A stretch of DNA of 64,000 bases from an uncultured Collinsella sp. (GCA_934646865.1 CAKUEU010000002.1:7434-71433), one strand, 5' to 3'; counted from the first letter of the stretch, positions 51,060 through 60,324 are shown. Numbers and translations: made by a program. The notes: generated by a model from the letters alone, not told the origin.

Positions 51060-52490
51060 TCAGGTGGTTGTCGGGACATAGGGATAGTAGTCAAAGCGCA
51101 GTGTCATAAGTCGCTGTGGGGATTCAATAGCCGCGGCGATGATATTGGCATCGCGGGCTCGATCAAACCCCTCGAGTTCGATCTGATACGAGACGTCTTG
51201 CATAATGTCCAGACGCCGCCAGGCCAGGAGCGTGTCGCCATCGAATTCCAGGGTCTTGCTTCCGTCTGGGGCAACGGCGTATAGACGCAGCTTGGCGGTA
51301 GTTGCAGGGTCGACAACCGTGATCTTTTTAATTTCGTTTCGAGTATTCTTAGCACCCAGCAAGGTGAGCAGTGTCGGGGCCACAACCTCGCCCGATGGCA
51401 AAAAGACGACCTCGACGGACTCGGGAAATGCGATGATGGCCGACTTACGGACGGGCTGATTGGCGGCGGCAACTTCGATGTTCGCGGCGTCGATAGTCTC
51501 TGTGTGGTCGAGCGCGGCAAGCACGCAGCAGTTGCCCTCATCGACTTCTTGAGGACCAGCAAGCCCTAGGCTGTCCGCAAGCTCGGAATCGTTTGGATCG
51601 GCAACGGTTTCGTCCGGTGCTTCGAAAGAAGCTGGGACGCTGTTTGCCAGCGATGGCGTGTCCCCCGCACCCGCTTCTTTGTCTGCGCCCTCTTCTTTTA
51701 TGGTTGCGTTGCTGGGTCCTTCGTTTGAGGGAAGTGTCTTGGCTCCAAGCGCGGAGGGGACAATCCCGACGGCCCCGGATCCGTTCCACTCCATTTCGAG
51801 AAGCGCCGGGTCGGCGAGAATGTATTGCCTGCCTAGCGCGTGGGCATCAATCTCAATGGGGCCTGCTTTCGTCCCTCGCGTAAGGCTGAGTGCCCCGGCT
51901 GGCTTCTCGAAATGAACGTCTGTGTCTTTGGTGCTGACGGCGTAGAACAGCAGGGACGCTTCTCCCGCCGCGATGGCATCGGTGCCGGCCTTGGTCAGCC
52001 GCAACGATGCCGTGAATGAGAGGGTGGGCTGCGCATCGTCTGCATTCGCGGCGGCGCAGCCCAGACATATGCCGCCTCCTTTCTCGAAAAACGTGCTGTC
52101 GAAGGCGACCTTCGCTCCGTTCGCCGAGTCATCGATCGAAGCGATGTCGATGCGCAGCTCCAAATCGCATGGATCGTCATCTGCGTCAAGCACAACCGAA
52201 TGCCATGTGCAGACGGCACAGCCTGCCTGGGATTCGTTTTCCTTATTCGAGCGCTCGATATCCACGACTATCGAGGCGTCCGTATTCCGGCGAAGGCATC
52301 CCGAGGTCGAGATTGCTGCCTGCGCGAGCGAAAACCGCTTGCGAGCAATGACGCTCGACGGGTCTGGTGCGGGGCTTAGGACTGCCGGCAAGGAGTCCGC
52401 CATGACGGGGGTCGCCCAAGCGGCGACAGGCGTTCCGGTTGCGAGCGCGCCGCAGAGTGCGACGACGGGCAAAAGGTTCTTCGATGCCAT
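51060..52490 (-). CDS. Secreted protein of unknown function
   Basis: The 476-residue protein begins with a signal peptide (about 1-32: MASKN, hydrophobic LPVVALCGALATGTPVAA, then a likely cut near AWATPVMA). The mature part has beta-strand-like sequence, nine or ten Cys (for example GCAVCTW, GGGICLGCAA, NCCVL) and an acidic Ser/Pro/Glu-rich linker near residues 260-320. No sorting signal or C-terminal membrane helix is seen. It is the last gene of a run of exported proteins, 42 bases after the LAQTG protein, with AAGGAG before the ATG. No family recognised. Confidence 0.7.
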   Translation of the reverse strand: MASKNLLPVVALCGALATGTPVAAWATPVMADSLPAVLSPAPDPSSVIARKRFSLAQAAISTSGCLRRNTDASIVVDIERSNKENESQAGCAVCTWHSVVLDADDDPCDLELRIDIASIDDSANGAKVAFDSTFFEKGGGICLGCAAANADDAQPTLSFTASLRLTKAGTDAIAAGEASLLFYAVSTKDTDVHFEKPAGALSLTRGTKAGPIEIDAHALGRQYILADPALLEMEWNGSGAVGIVPSALGAKTLPSNEGPSNATIKEEGADKEAGAGDTPSLANSVPASFEAPDETVADPNDSELADSLGLAGPQEVDEGNCCVLAALDHTETIDAANIEVAAANQPVRKSAIIAFPESVEVVFLPSGEVVAPTLLTLLGAKNTRNEIKKITVVDPATTAKLRLYAVAPDGSKTLEFDGDTLLAWRRLDIMQDVSYQIELEGFDRARDANIIAAAIESPQRLMTLRFDYYPYVPTTT

Positions 52491-52532
52491 GGGGTCTCCT
52501 TACCAAATTATGTGTGGCCTGCCTGTGTCAGG

Positions 52533-52790
52533 CTACTGGCTGCGTTTGATGCGCAGGCCGAGTCCGGCTGCCCCCGCGCCTGCCACAGCGACGCTTGCTG
52601 CCAAGAGCTGCTTTTCGTCGCCCGTTTGCGCCAATGGTTCCTGGCGGTCGCCATGGTCGAGCCCCGAGAGGTCGACGGTCACTTGCGTGGCGGCCTGCGC
52701 CTGCTCTTGTTGGGCAAAGGCTGCTGCCGGCGCGAGCGCCAAGATGCCGACGATGGCGACAGATGCGATCGCCTTATGCCGTGTGCGCAC
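52533..52790 (-). CDS. Small LAQTG-type sortase substrate
   Basis: An 85-residue surface protein: a basic N-terminus and signal peptide (to about AAAFAQQ), a mature part of only about 30 residues rich in Gln/Ala/Asp, then LAQTGDEKQ, a hydrophobic helix and the basic tail RIKRSQ. This is the LPXTG cell-wall sorting layout with A for P. I use a GTG start at 52790, which overlaps the upstream gene by 17 bases; a TTG at 52820 is also in frame and the SD is poor, so the start is uncertain. It lies between two secreted-protein genes and may anchor or cap a surface complex. Confidence 0.65.
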   Translation of the reverse strand: MRTRHKAIASVAIVGILALAPAAAFAQQEQAQAATQVTVDLSGLDHGDRQEPLAQTGDEKQLLAASVAVAGAGAAGLGLRIKRSQ

Positions 52791-53373
52791 CGGGCTCGAC
52801 CGTCCAGGTGATCGTTGCAACTTGATCGCCTCCGCCGGTTATATGGAAGATGTCGCGCGTGACGCGGGCGACATTTCCGCTCGTCTTGAGCTTGATCTTG
52901 TCCGAACCGCCGGCAATACCCTGATAGCCCATATCAAAGGTTGCGTTCTTGGAAAGATCGATTCCTGTTCCCTGCGTTGCGGCGCTGGCGTCCTGGAGTG
53001 CGCCTTCGGGGCCGACCTTAAAGTCAATGGAATTCTGTGCAGTTCCGGTCTTTGCGTCGGCGGCAATGGTCCAGGTGTTCATGGCGTCGATCTTCATGTT
53101 GGTGACATGGATGCCGTAGGCCGAAAGGTTGTCGATGGTGGTTACATCTTCTGAGGGGCCCTGAAGCGTGCCGTCGGCCTTGGCGACGAACGGAATAACC
53201 GTCGGAACTTTGAAATTAACGTTGTCGATCTCGGTCCTGACCATTACCTTCGTGCTTCCAACACGCCCGGCTGCCATGGCTGGCGTCGGGGAAGCGCCCA
53301 TTGCGAGCGCGAGCGCGAGCCCTGCGCCCACGACGAGCGCTCTGGCTCCGTTCATGTTTCTGGTGATGTCCAT
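52774..53373 (-). CDS. Secreted beta-rich protein of unknown function
   Basis: A 199-residue protein with a clear signal peptide (residues 1-34, ALVVGAGLALALAMG then PAMAAG). The mature part looks like a beta-sandwich: FKVPTVIPFVAKADGTLQGP, TIDNLSAYGIHVTNMKI, WTIAADA, ATITWTVEPG. No Cys, no anchor. AAAGGA precedes the ATG. It overlaps the LAQTG protein gene downstream, so the two are likely partners. The VP..IPF..DG....P....I.N.S pattern recalls WxL-like or pilin-like surface domains, but I cannot assign a family. Confidence 0.7.
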   Translation of the reverse strand: MDITRNMNGARALVVGAGLALALAMGASPTPAMAAGRVGSTKVMVRTEIDNVNFKVPTVIPFVAKADGTLQGPSEDVTTIDNLSAYGIHVTNMKIDAMNTWTIAADAKTGTAQNSIDFKVGPEGALQDASAATQGTGIDLSKNATFDMGYQGIAGGSDKIKLKTSGNVARVTRDIFHITGGGDQVATITWTVEPGAHTA

Positions 53374-53462
53374 GGTCGTTCCTTTCTATTCGCCGCGGGC
53401 CGTCCCCGCGATGATTGGACGAGTGTTGGTGGCCGCGCGCAATGATCGGCGGGCGTTAGGGG

Positions 53463-53972
53463 CTAGTTCTCGGCCTGTTCCACCCGGACCTTGACGCGCG
53501 TCGGATTGCCGTGGTTGTCATGGGTCTTGGTGTCGAGTGCCTGGATTTCGATATACGCCTCGCCTTCCTCGATGTCGCCGGCGGGACACGTCTCGACCGT
53601 CTTGCCGGTTTCGACGATGCCGGACTCATAAATGGTCTCGTCGTTTTGAATGATGCGGAATCGCTGGGGGAACTTGTTGTCCTGGACGTTTTGCACGTTG
53701 ACGCGCAACTTGCCGCCTTCCTGCAACTGGGCGACCGGCGCGACCGAGATCGTCATCATGTTGTCGCGGACGATGGCGTCGAGCTCATCTTGGATCTCTT
53801 GGCGCGATTTGCCCTCGGCCGTTGTGACCGAGGCGCCCGCTTCGGGTACGGGCTGCGACTGCCAGGCGTACAAGCCTACGGCGACGAGGGCACAGACGAT
53901 AGCCAAACAGACAGCGATGAGTTTCTTGCGATGCCTCTGACTCGCGAGTTGGGGCAACTTCTTCGCGCTCAT
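53463..53972 (-). CDS. Membrane-anchored extracytoplasmic protein
   Basis: A 169-residue protein with a basic N-terminus (KKLPQLASQRHRKK), one membrane helix (about 18-38, LIAVCLAIVCALVAVGLYAW) and an outside domain of about 125 residues with beta-strand pattern (MMTISVAPVAQLQEGGKLRVNVQN, FRIIQNDETIYESGIVETG, RVKVRVEQ). It begins inside the stop of the upstream 98-residue gene (ATGA overlap). Function unknown; an assembly or export partner of the downstream secreted proteins is plausible. Confidence 0.7.
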   Translation of the reverse strand: MSAKKLPQLASQRHRKKLIAVCLAIVCALVAVGLYAWQSQPVPEAGASVTTAEGKSRQEIQDELDAIVRDNMMTISVAPVAQLQEGGKLRVNVQNVQDNKFPQRFRIIQNDETIYESGIVETGKTVETCPAGDIEEGEAYIEIQALDTKTHDNHGNPTRVKVRVEQAEN

Positions 53973-54265
53973 GCGGCGTCCTTGGCGGTGTAGACGCGTG
54001 CGAACGTGGACGGGTCCGCTCCAAAGAGCATGTGAAGCATCAGACGGCGCGAGTAGACAAGCTCATCGAAGTCGGGAGGGAGCTCGATGTCGTGGATGCG
54101 TGCGATGTGGTGGGCGAGCGCCGAGAACGACTCGGGGTCGCAGATCACATCGGTAGTGACGTGGTAGACCGTCGTGTCGGGGAATGCCTCTTCTTCGAAA
54201 GGCAGGAGATGGGGATCGTCGTCGACTTCGATGGCGACGCCGTACTGGGGCCAGTAATATGCCAT
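53969..54265 (-). CDS. 98-residue protein, possible nuclease-fold remnant
   Basis: The product starts MAYYWPQYGVAIEVDDDPH, which resembles the IExD strand of DUF559/PD-(D/E)XK-type proteins, and continues with TTVYHVTTDVI and a helical C-terminus (RIHDIELPPDFDELVYSRRLMLHMLFG). It is too short for a full nuclease domain. It is translationally coupled to the next gene. It could be a truncated copy or a small cytosolic regulator of the surface-protein operon; I cannot name it. The SD (GGAGG) is good. Confidence 0.6.
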   Translation of the reverse strand: MAYYWPQYGVAIEVDDDPHLLPFEEEAFPDTTVYHVTTDVICDPESFSALAHHIARIHDIELPPDFDELVYSRRLMLHMLFGADPSTFARVYTAKDAA

Positions 54266-54611
54266 GGGAACCTCCCTGCTTCTGGGGCCAAAACTTCCAT
54301 TGGTTTTGGCTGTCGATGCCGACCGTATCAGACGCTACTTGACCAAAAGCTGACCAAATGCTTGACGGATTTGCATCACCGCAGGTAGCAGGTGGTAAAA
54401 AATACTTCAACATTTTTCGAGTGCCAATTTCGCGATCGTTGGCGGCGAAGCGATATGTGTCAAAAACATCGCCTGCCGAGAACAAGCAACCGCTCGCCGA
54501 ATTGCACGGACGTAAAAATCCTCAATTATGGAGACGGTCTCGAACACGTCAACGAAACGATGCGGTAACATCTCCCTGCAAACACTGTAGTTAGCTAAAG
54601 GGGAGTTCTGC
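54266..54611. promoter_or_regulatory. Divergent promoter region of the surface operon and LDH operon
   Basis: The 346 bases hold no gene. They include a TGACCAAAAGC-TGACCAAATGC direct repeat (about 54338-54361), an AT-rich patch GGTAAAAAATACTTCAACATTTTT (54391-54417) and the AAAGGGGAG SD for the LDH gene. I can point to no exact -35/-10 pair with confidence. Confidence 0.4.
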
Positions 54612-56213
54612 ATGTCTGCAACCATCAAACCCTTCACCGATGAGTTCGAGGAATACGGCCGCGACGAGTCTCGCTCGTCGGGCGAGGCCTCGAGCATCTC
54701 GTTCCCGACATCGGAAGACGAGACGCGCGCCATCCTGCGGCAGCTCCATGTCGACGGTGTCCCGGTGACTGTCCAGGGCGCTCGAACGGGTCTCGCTGCC
54801 GGCGCCGTGCCCCATGGCGGCCACATCCTCAACACCTCCCGTATGAATCGCTACCTAGGCCTTCGCCGCGATGACGAGGGTCACTTTCTCTTGCGTGTTG
54901 AGCCCGGCGTCGTGCTGTCTGAGCTGCGCAAGCAGCTGGGCAAGAAGGTGCTTCCGACCGCAGATTGGGACCAGGCTTCGCTTAAGGCTTACGAGGAATT
55001 CCAGGAAGCCCCCGAGCAATTCTTTCCTACCGATCCCACCGAGGCGTCTGCTTGTCTGGGCGGTATGGCGGCATGCAACGCTTCCGGCGCCCGTAGCTAC
55101 GCTTACGGTCCCATGCGTCCGCACGTCACGGGCCTTCACGTCGCGCTGACCGACGGTGACCTGCTCGAGCTTCGGCGTGGCGAAGTTTTTGCCCGGGGCC
55201 GCCACCTGTCACTCGTGACGGCGGAAGGTCGTGCGCTCGAGCTTGATCTTCCCACCTACACCATGCCCAAGACCAAAAATGCCTCGGGCTATTTCGTCGC
55301 GGACGACATGGATGCCATCGACCTCTTTATCGGTGCCTGCGGAACGCTCGGCGTCATCACCGAGCTCGAGATTGCCCTGCAGCCGGCACCGGAGGTCGTT
55401 TGGGGCGTGAGCTGTTTCTTTGACAGCGAAGACAAGGCCGTGTCCTTTACCGATTCCGTGCGTCCCGTCCTATCCCATGCAGCCGCCATCGAATATTTCG
55501 ATGCAGGCGCCCTGGATATCCTGCGCCGTCAGCGTGAGCAGTCGACGGCGTTTTCTTCGCTGCCGGCGCTCGACAAAGAGGCCAAGGTCTGCGTCTACGT
55601 GGAGCTCGATTGCGATGACGAGAAGCAGGCGACTGAGGAACTGTATCACCTGGGATGGGTACTGGAGCTTGCGGGCGGTCGTGACGATGCGACCTGGGTC
55701 GCGCGCACCGAGGTCGATCGCGAGTGCCAGCGGTTCTTCCGCCATGCGGTGCCCGAAAGCGTCAACATGCTCATCGACGAGCGCCGCCGCACCGACCCAA
55801 CGATCACCAAGCTAGGCTCGGACATGTCGGTGCCCAACAATCGCCTGGCCGATGTTGTTGCCCTCTATCGCAAAACGCTGGCCGAAAGCGGGCTCGAATC
55901 TGCCGCCTGGGGGCATATCGGCAACAACCACCTGCACGTGAACATCCTGCCGCGCGACGCCGAGGACTATCGTCGCGGTGGAGAGCTCTTTGCCCAGTGG
56001 GCAGCCGAGGTCACTGCCATGGGCGGCGCGGTGTCGGCCGAGCACGGCGTCGGCAAAATCAAGGCGGGCTTCCTGGAGACGATGTACGGTCACGAGGCCA
56101 TGGTCGAGTCGGCACGGCTTAAGCTCCAACTCGATCCTGCCGGACAGCTGGGCCGCGGAAACCTGTTTTCGGAGAAGCTCTTGGATGAACTCGTCCAGAA
56201 AGGGGGCGCGTGA
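54612..56213 (+). CDS. FAD-dependent D-lactate/glycolate-type dehydrogenase (LctD/GlcD-like)
   Basis: A 533-residue FAD-linked oxidase of the GlcD/D-LDH family. The N-terminal FAD domain shows VTVQGARTGLAAGAVPHGG, RVEPGVVLSEL and an ASGARSYAYGPMRPHV segment; the C-terminal cap shows WGHIGNNHLHVNILP and AEHGVGKIK with catalytic His. It is followed at once by etfB and etfA, as in the electron-bifurcating lactate dehydrogenase of Acetobacterium. It probably oxidises D-lactate (or a similar 2-hydroxyacid) and passes electrons to the Etf pair. GGGGAG precedes the ATG. Confidence 0.85.
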   Translation: MSATIKPFTDEFEEYGRDESRSSGEASSISFPTSEDETRAILRQLHVDGVPVTVQGARTGLAAGAVPHGGHILNTSRMNRYLGLRRDDEGHFLLRVEPGVVLSELRKQLGKKVLPTADWDQASLKAYEEFQEAPEQFFPTDPTEASACLGGMAACNASGARSYAYGPMRPHVTGLHVALTDGDLLELRRGEVFARGRHLSLVTAEGRALELDLPTYTMPKTKNASGYFVADDMDAIDLFIGACGTLGVITELEIALQPAPEVVWGVSCFFDSEDKAVSFTDSVRPVLSHAAAIEYFDAGALDILRRQREQSTAFSSLPALDKEAKVCVYVELDCDDEKQATEELYHLGWVLELAGGRDDATWVARTEVDRECQRFFRHAVPESVNMLIDERRRTDPTITKLGSDMSVPNNRLADVVALYRKTLAESGLESAAWGHIGNNHLHVNILPRDAEDYRRGGELFAQWAAEVTAMGGAVSAEHGVGKIKAGFLETMYGHEAMVESARLKLQLDPAGQLGRGNLFSEKLLDELVQKGGA

Positions 56214-56215
56214 AG

Positions 56216-57031
56216 ATGAGCGATTTCCATATGGTGGTGTGCGTCAAGGCGGTGCCGGGTAGCACCGAGGTTAAGATGGACCCCAAGACCAATACCATCG
56301 TTCGCGATGGCAAGCAGGCAGTCATCAATCCCTTTGACGCGAGCGCTCTGGAGTGCGCGCTGGCACTTAAAGACGACTTTATCGGCTTTGGCATGGATGT
56401 TCGCGTGACGGTGGTGTCGATGGGTATTCCCGCGACCGAATCGCTGCTGCGCGACTGCATCGCACGTGGCGCCGACGACGCGCTGCTGCTAACCGATCGC
56501 GCCTTTGCAGGTGCCGATACCCTGGCGACCACGTATGCCCTCAAATGCGGTATTGAGGAGCTCGATGAGGACTTTGACCTGCTCATCTGCGGCAAGATGG
56601 CAGTGGACGGCGATACGGCCCAGATCGGACCCGAGCTGGCCGGCGCCTTTGAGATCCCCTGCGTGACCGACGTGAGCTGTGTGCAGAGCGTGGGATTTAC
56701 GACGTGTGGCTCGCTGGCGCTCGTCCACGGCTGCGATGCCGGCGAGGAGACGGTGTACCTGGAGATGCCGTGTGCGATGACGACCGCCAAGGAGATTGGC
56801 CAGCTGCGCATGCCGAGTATTGCCGGTATTCGCGCGGCCGAGGATGCAGACGTGCGCGTGGCCAGCGCTGCCGACGTAAACGCCGATCCCTCGCGTTGCG
56901 GCCTTGCCGGATCACCGACGCAGGTCGTGCGCTCGTTTGTGCCCGACCGTGACCAAACGTGTGAGGTCGTTGAGGGAACGGCGTCCGAGCAGGCGGCAAA
57001 ACTTGCCAAGATTATCGAGGGGATGGCATAG
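56216..57031 (+). CDS. etfB: Electron transfer flavoprotein beta subunit
   Basis: A 271-residue EtfB. Signatures: VVCVKAVPGSTEVKMDP, NPFDASALECALALKD, and CGKMAVDGDTAQIGPELA, the last a pattern shared with bifurcating EtfB proteins such as LctB. The GTG at 56210 overlaps the LDH stop, but the ATG at 56216 is nine bases from AGGGGG and is preferred. It pairs with EtfA encoded directly downstream and accepts electrons from the dehydrogenase. Confidence 0.92.
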   Translation: MSDFHMVVCVKAVPGSTEVKMDPKTNTIVRDGKQAVINPFDASALECALALKDDFIGFGMDVRVTVVSMGIPATESLLRDCIARGADDALLLTDRAFAGADTLATTYALKCGIEELDEDFDLLICGKMAVDGDTAQIGPELAGAFEIPCVTDVSCVQSVGFTTCGSLALVHGCDAGEETVYLEMPCAMTTAKEIGQLRMPSIAGIRAAEDADVRVASAADVNADPSRCGLAGSPTQVVRSFVPDRDQTCEVVEGTASEQAAKLAKIIEGMA

Positions 57032-58237
57032 ATGAGCGGACTGATTATCGATAGCGAAGTCTGTATCGGCTGCGGTCGCTGCGTTCGCGCCTGCGCCTCG
57101 GGCGGCATTGTGGTGGAAGGCGAGCGCCCCAACCGCTGTGCCCGCGTGACCGACGGCTGCGTTCTGTGCGGCGGGTGCGTCGATGCCTGTCCCGTTAACG
57201 CCATCTCGATCGAGCGTGACGAGGCCGCCGGCGCGGCGGACCTTGATGCATTTCGAGACATTTGGGTATACGTGCAGACCGATGAGCACGATACGGTGGC
57301 TCCCGTTGCCTACGAGCTCATGGGCAAGGGCCGCGAGCTTGCCGATGCCCGTGGCTGCCGTCTGGTGGCGCTGGTCGGCATGAGCCCCGAGAGCTCGTTC
57401 GAGGAGCTTGAGCATTTGGTTTGCGCCGGTGCTGATGAAGTTATGGTCTGTCGCGATGAGCGCCTGCGCCAAAACGATGCGGAGGTCTACGCCCGCCTGA
57501 TCTGCGATTTGGTGGCCGAGCGCAAGCCCGAGGCTATTCTGTACGGTGCGACCGCCTTTGGCCGCGAACTGGCGCCTGGCGTTGCCGTGCGCTTGCAGAC
57601 GGGCCTTACGGCCGACTGCACCGTGCTTTCGATGGATACGGAGACGGGGCTGCTGCAGCAGACGCGCCCGGCGTTTGGCGGCAACCTGATGGCCACCATC
57701 GTTTGTCCCAACCACCGCCCTCAGATGGCAACGGTGCGCCCCGGCATCTTTAAGGCGCCCGACTTCGACTACGGTCGTTCCGGCGCGATCGCCCAGGTAG
57801 CGCTTGCAGAAGATGTTAAAGCCCGCGTCGAGATCTCGATTCCCGCTGAGGAGTGGGGACAGCAGGCATCAATTGCCGACGCCGAGCGCCTGGTCGTGGT
57901 GGGCCGCGGCATTGGCTCCAAGAAAAACTTGCCGCTGATGCGAAGGCTCGCCGAGGCTCTGGGCGCCGAGCTTGGCTGCACGCGCCCTGTCGTGGAGGCC
58001 GGCTGGTTGGAGTACCGCCATCAGATTGGCCAGACGGGCGTATCCGTTTCGCCCAAGCTTCTCGTGAGTATCGGTGTCTCGGGCGCCATCCAACATCTTG
58101 CCGGCATCGGTGGGGCAGAGCGCATTATCGCCATCAACGAGGACCCGGATGCCCCTATCTTTGGCGCCGCCCAGTACAAGGTTGTCGGCGACGCCGTCGA
58201 GGTCGTCGAGGAGCTGCTGGCCCAGCTTGAGCGCTAG
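57032..58237 (+). CDS. etfA: EtfA with N-terminal 2x[4Fe-4S] ferredoxin domain (LctC-like)
   Basis: A 401-residue EtfA fused to an N-terminal ferredoxin domain with two CxxCxxCxxxC clusters (Cys11/14/17/21 and Cys43/46/49/53). The Etf part shows [37 protein letters not shown] and the FAD-binding [35 protein letters not shown] and [10 protein letters not shown]. This domain set matches LctC of bifurcating lactate dehydrogenase, where uphill oxidation of lactate by NAD+ is paid for by ferredoxin oxidation. It starts on the base after the etfB stop and converges with the HD gene, overlapping it by four bases. Confidence 0.93.
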   Translation: MSGLIIDSEVCIGCGRCVRACASGGIVVEGERPNRCARVTDGCVLCGGCVDACPVNAISIERDEAAGAADLDAFRDIWVYVQTDEHDTVAPVAYELMGKGRELADARGCRLVALVGMSPESSFEELEHLVCAGADEVMVCRDERLRQNDAEVYARLICDLVAERKPEAILYGATAFGRELAPGVAVRLQTGLTADCTVLSMDTETGLLQQTRPAFGGNLMATIVCPNHRPQMATVRPGIFKAPDFDYGRSGAIAQVALAEDVKARVEISIPAEEWGQQASIADAERLVVVGRGIGSKKNLPLMRRLAEALGAELGCTRPVVEAGWLEYRHQIGQTGVSVSPKLLVSIGVSGAIQHLAGIGGAERIIAINEDPDAPIFGAAQYKVVGDAVEVVEELLAQLER

Positions 58238-59046
58238 GCACGCGCCAGCCAGTCGCGCATCTCGCCCTTTAGGCGCTCCCAGGTCGCTTGCGTGGCGGGA
58301 TCGGTGAAGGGCCGCGTAATGCCAAAGGGCGCGTCGAGCAGGCGGTAGATATCGCCCTGCTTGCGCGCCAGAGCACGGCTTGCCGGATAGACGAGCTCAA
58401 ACATAAAGCAGATGAGCCCTACCAGGAAGTCTGCGGGCTCGTTGCGCTCATCGCGTGCAACGCAGCGATGCTCGTCAAAGGCGGCGAGTGTCGGCGACGA
58501 GAAGTGGCTGGCAAGAAACGTATCCTCATCAACTTTGAGGATGGTATCGACGGTGCTGTCGGCGATAGTGCGCATAATGTCGACCTTATCGCCGTCGCGC
58601 ACGATATCACAGAAGCGCCGCGTGCGCTCGTCGAGCTCCTTGGGTAGGCGAAAGTCGCTGTGATAGGCGATGCTCGCGCGGATGAGTTCGTCTTCCACCG
58701 GACCGTCAATAAAGTCGCGGATGCTTGTTGCGGCGGGTGCATCGGCGGGATTCTCGCCAAAGAGGACCTCGACGCCCAACGCCGCATGGCTCATACTCTC
58801 GGCATCTTTAAAGGTGTCCCAGCGTCGCAGCTGCTCAAAGCGGCCCATATCGTGCAGCAGGCCGCAAAGCCAGGCCAGGTCAATATCCTCTGTCGACCAG
58901 TTCTGCTCGCGCGCCACGGCATCGCACGCTTCCGCCACGTGATAGGTGTGCTCGATTTTGAGCGCGATGCGCGGATTGGCGGCGTCGTAAGCATCGGTAT
59001 AGCGTTTGAAGGCCGCGGTCGCCCGGCCTCGATCGATAGCTGTCAT
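58234..59046 (-). CDS. HD-domain phosphohydrolase
   Basis: A 270-residue HD protein. The metal site is seen as KIEHTYHVAEAC (first His), LLHDMGRFEQ (His-Asp), SHAALGVEVLFG and IVRDGDKVDIMRTI (last Asp). It probably hydrolyses a nucleotide or cyclic nucleotide; substrate unknown. It is convergent with etfA, with the two stop codons overlapping, and divergent from azlC. Confidence 0.85.
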   Translation of the reverse strand: MTAIDRGRATAAFKRYTDAYDAANPRIALKIEHTYHVAEACDAVAREQNWSTEDIDLAWLCGLLHDMGRFEQLRRWDTFKDAESMSHAALGVEVLFGENPADAPAATSIRDFIDGPVEDELIRASIAYHSDFRLPKELDERTRRFCDIVRDGDKVDIMRTIADSTVDTILKVDEDTFLASHFSSPTLAAFDEHRCVARDERNEPADFLVGLICFMFELVYPASRALARKQGDIYRLLDAPFGITRPFTDPATQATWERLKGEMRDWLARA

Positions 59047-59174
59047 AATGACTTCCTAAAAAGTTTGCGTTGTTCGATTCGGTGGCAATTGTAGGCGAAC
59101 TCGGTTGCCGGCGGACGACGATTACAATGTGCGGCTGCGCGCGATGCGGATGACTTGACAGAGCGAGGAGCGAT

Positions 59175-59867
59175 ATGGTGCTCAGAATTGTTAAAACCGT
59201 TTGGCCGGTGATGCTCACCTATGTTGCGGTGGGCGCGCCGTGCGGAATGATTATGGGTCAAACGGGGATGGAGCCCTGGATGGTCTTTGCCCTGAGCAGT
59301 ACGTTTGTGACGGGCAGCGGCCAGTTCATGATCTGCAACCTATGGCTGGCGGGCGTACCGGCACCTTCGATTATCGCAAGCGTCGCCGCCATCTCATCTC
59401 GTTTTGCGCTCTACTCGGCATCGCTTGCGCCGCACCTTGCCGGGGCTTCGAAACGCCAGACGCTGGCGGTCACGGCGACGCTTACCGAAGAGGCCTACGG
59501 CATCTCGCTGGCCAAGTTGGTCGAGGACGATGGTTGGGGCCCTAAGGAGGCCTTTGCGCTTAATGCGATTCTGATCGCAACATGGGGCGTCGCATGTACG
59601 GCGGGCGCTGTTGCCGGCGCCGCCATCGATGTTCCTACCGCTATCGCGGGTTTTGTCTGCACGTCTCTCTTCATCTGCCTGCTCTTTTCGCAGCGCCTGT
59701 CGCGCGGTAATGTCGTCGCGGCGGTTTCGGGAGCGGTATCCGTCGCCATGTTCAAGTTCTTGGGCCTTACGAATATCGCCGTGCCGGCAAGCGTCGTTGT
59801 CGGCGTTGTCATCGCGCTTGTGTGCGATGCCGTATTCGACGGAAGGAGTGCCCGCGATGCCCGTTAA
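59175..59867 (+). CDS. azlC: AzlC-family branched-chain amino acid exporter subunit
   Basis: A 230-residue AzlC homologue with about six membrane helices; YVAVGAPCGMIMGQTG, STFVTGSGQFMICNLW and ISSRFALYSASLAPHL are family features. With AzlD it exports branched-chain amino acids. GAGGAG precedes the ATG. The last codons overlap the azlD start by 11 bases. Confidence 0.9.
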   Translation: MVLRIVKTVWPVMLTYVAVGAPCGMIMGQTGMEPWMVFALSSTFVTGSGQFMICNLWLAGVPAPSIIASVAAISSRFALYSASLAPHLAGASKRQTLAVTATLTEEAYGISLAKLVEDDGWGPKEAFALNAILIATWGVACTAGAVAGAAIDVPTAIAGFVCTSLFICLLFSQRLSRGNVVAAVSGAVSVAMFKFLGLTNIAVPASVVVGVVIALVCDAVFDGRSARDAR

Positions 59868-60180
59868 CGAGTTCTTGGTTCTGTGGCTGTCGTCGTGGGC
59901 AGCCATCGCATTCTTTCGCATCGCGCCGGCGTTCGCCCTGCGCGGACGGACCCTGCCGCCCCGCGTCACCGAGGCCCTGGGCTACATTCCGCCCGCCGCC
60001 TTTGCCGCGCTGGTAGCCAACGACTTGGTAAGCCCCGGGGCCTTCGATGCGGGGTTGTGGCCGGCCTTGGTTCCCTGGATTGCGGCTGCCGGTGTCGTGG
60101 CGGTGGCAATCAAGACAAAGTCGATGTTGTGGTGCTGCGTCTCGGGCGTTGTGCTGTATATCGTTTTGAGCCTCATATAG
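59857..60180 (+). CDS. azlD: AzlD-family branched-chain amino acid exporter subunit
   Basis: A 107-residue AzlD protein with three to four membrane helices, including RVTEALGYIPPAAFAALVAND, typical for the family. It overlaps azlC by 11 bases and has GGAAGGAG about ten bases before its ATG, so the two are co-translated. It works with AzlC as one exporter. Confidence 0.9.
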   Translation: MPVNEFLVLWLSSWAAIAFFRIAPAFALRGRTLPPRVTEALGYIPPAAFAALVANDLVSPGAFDAGLWPALVPWIAAAGVVAVAIKTKSMLWCCVSGVVLYIVLSLI

Positions 60181-60324
60181 GGGCCGGTGCCTCCTTTTGT
60201 CGTCGCTGCCCCCGAATCGAATTTCTCATCGAGCTGGTCTGCTTCTTCTGGTACCATGGTCAGACTTTACTGTAGCAAAGCATGACGTGGGCTTTTGTTC
60301 CCCGTCAGCGGAAATGGGGGTTTC

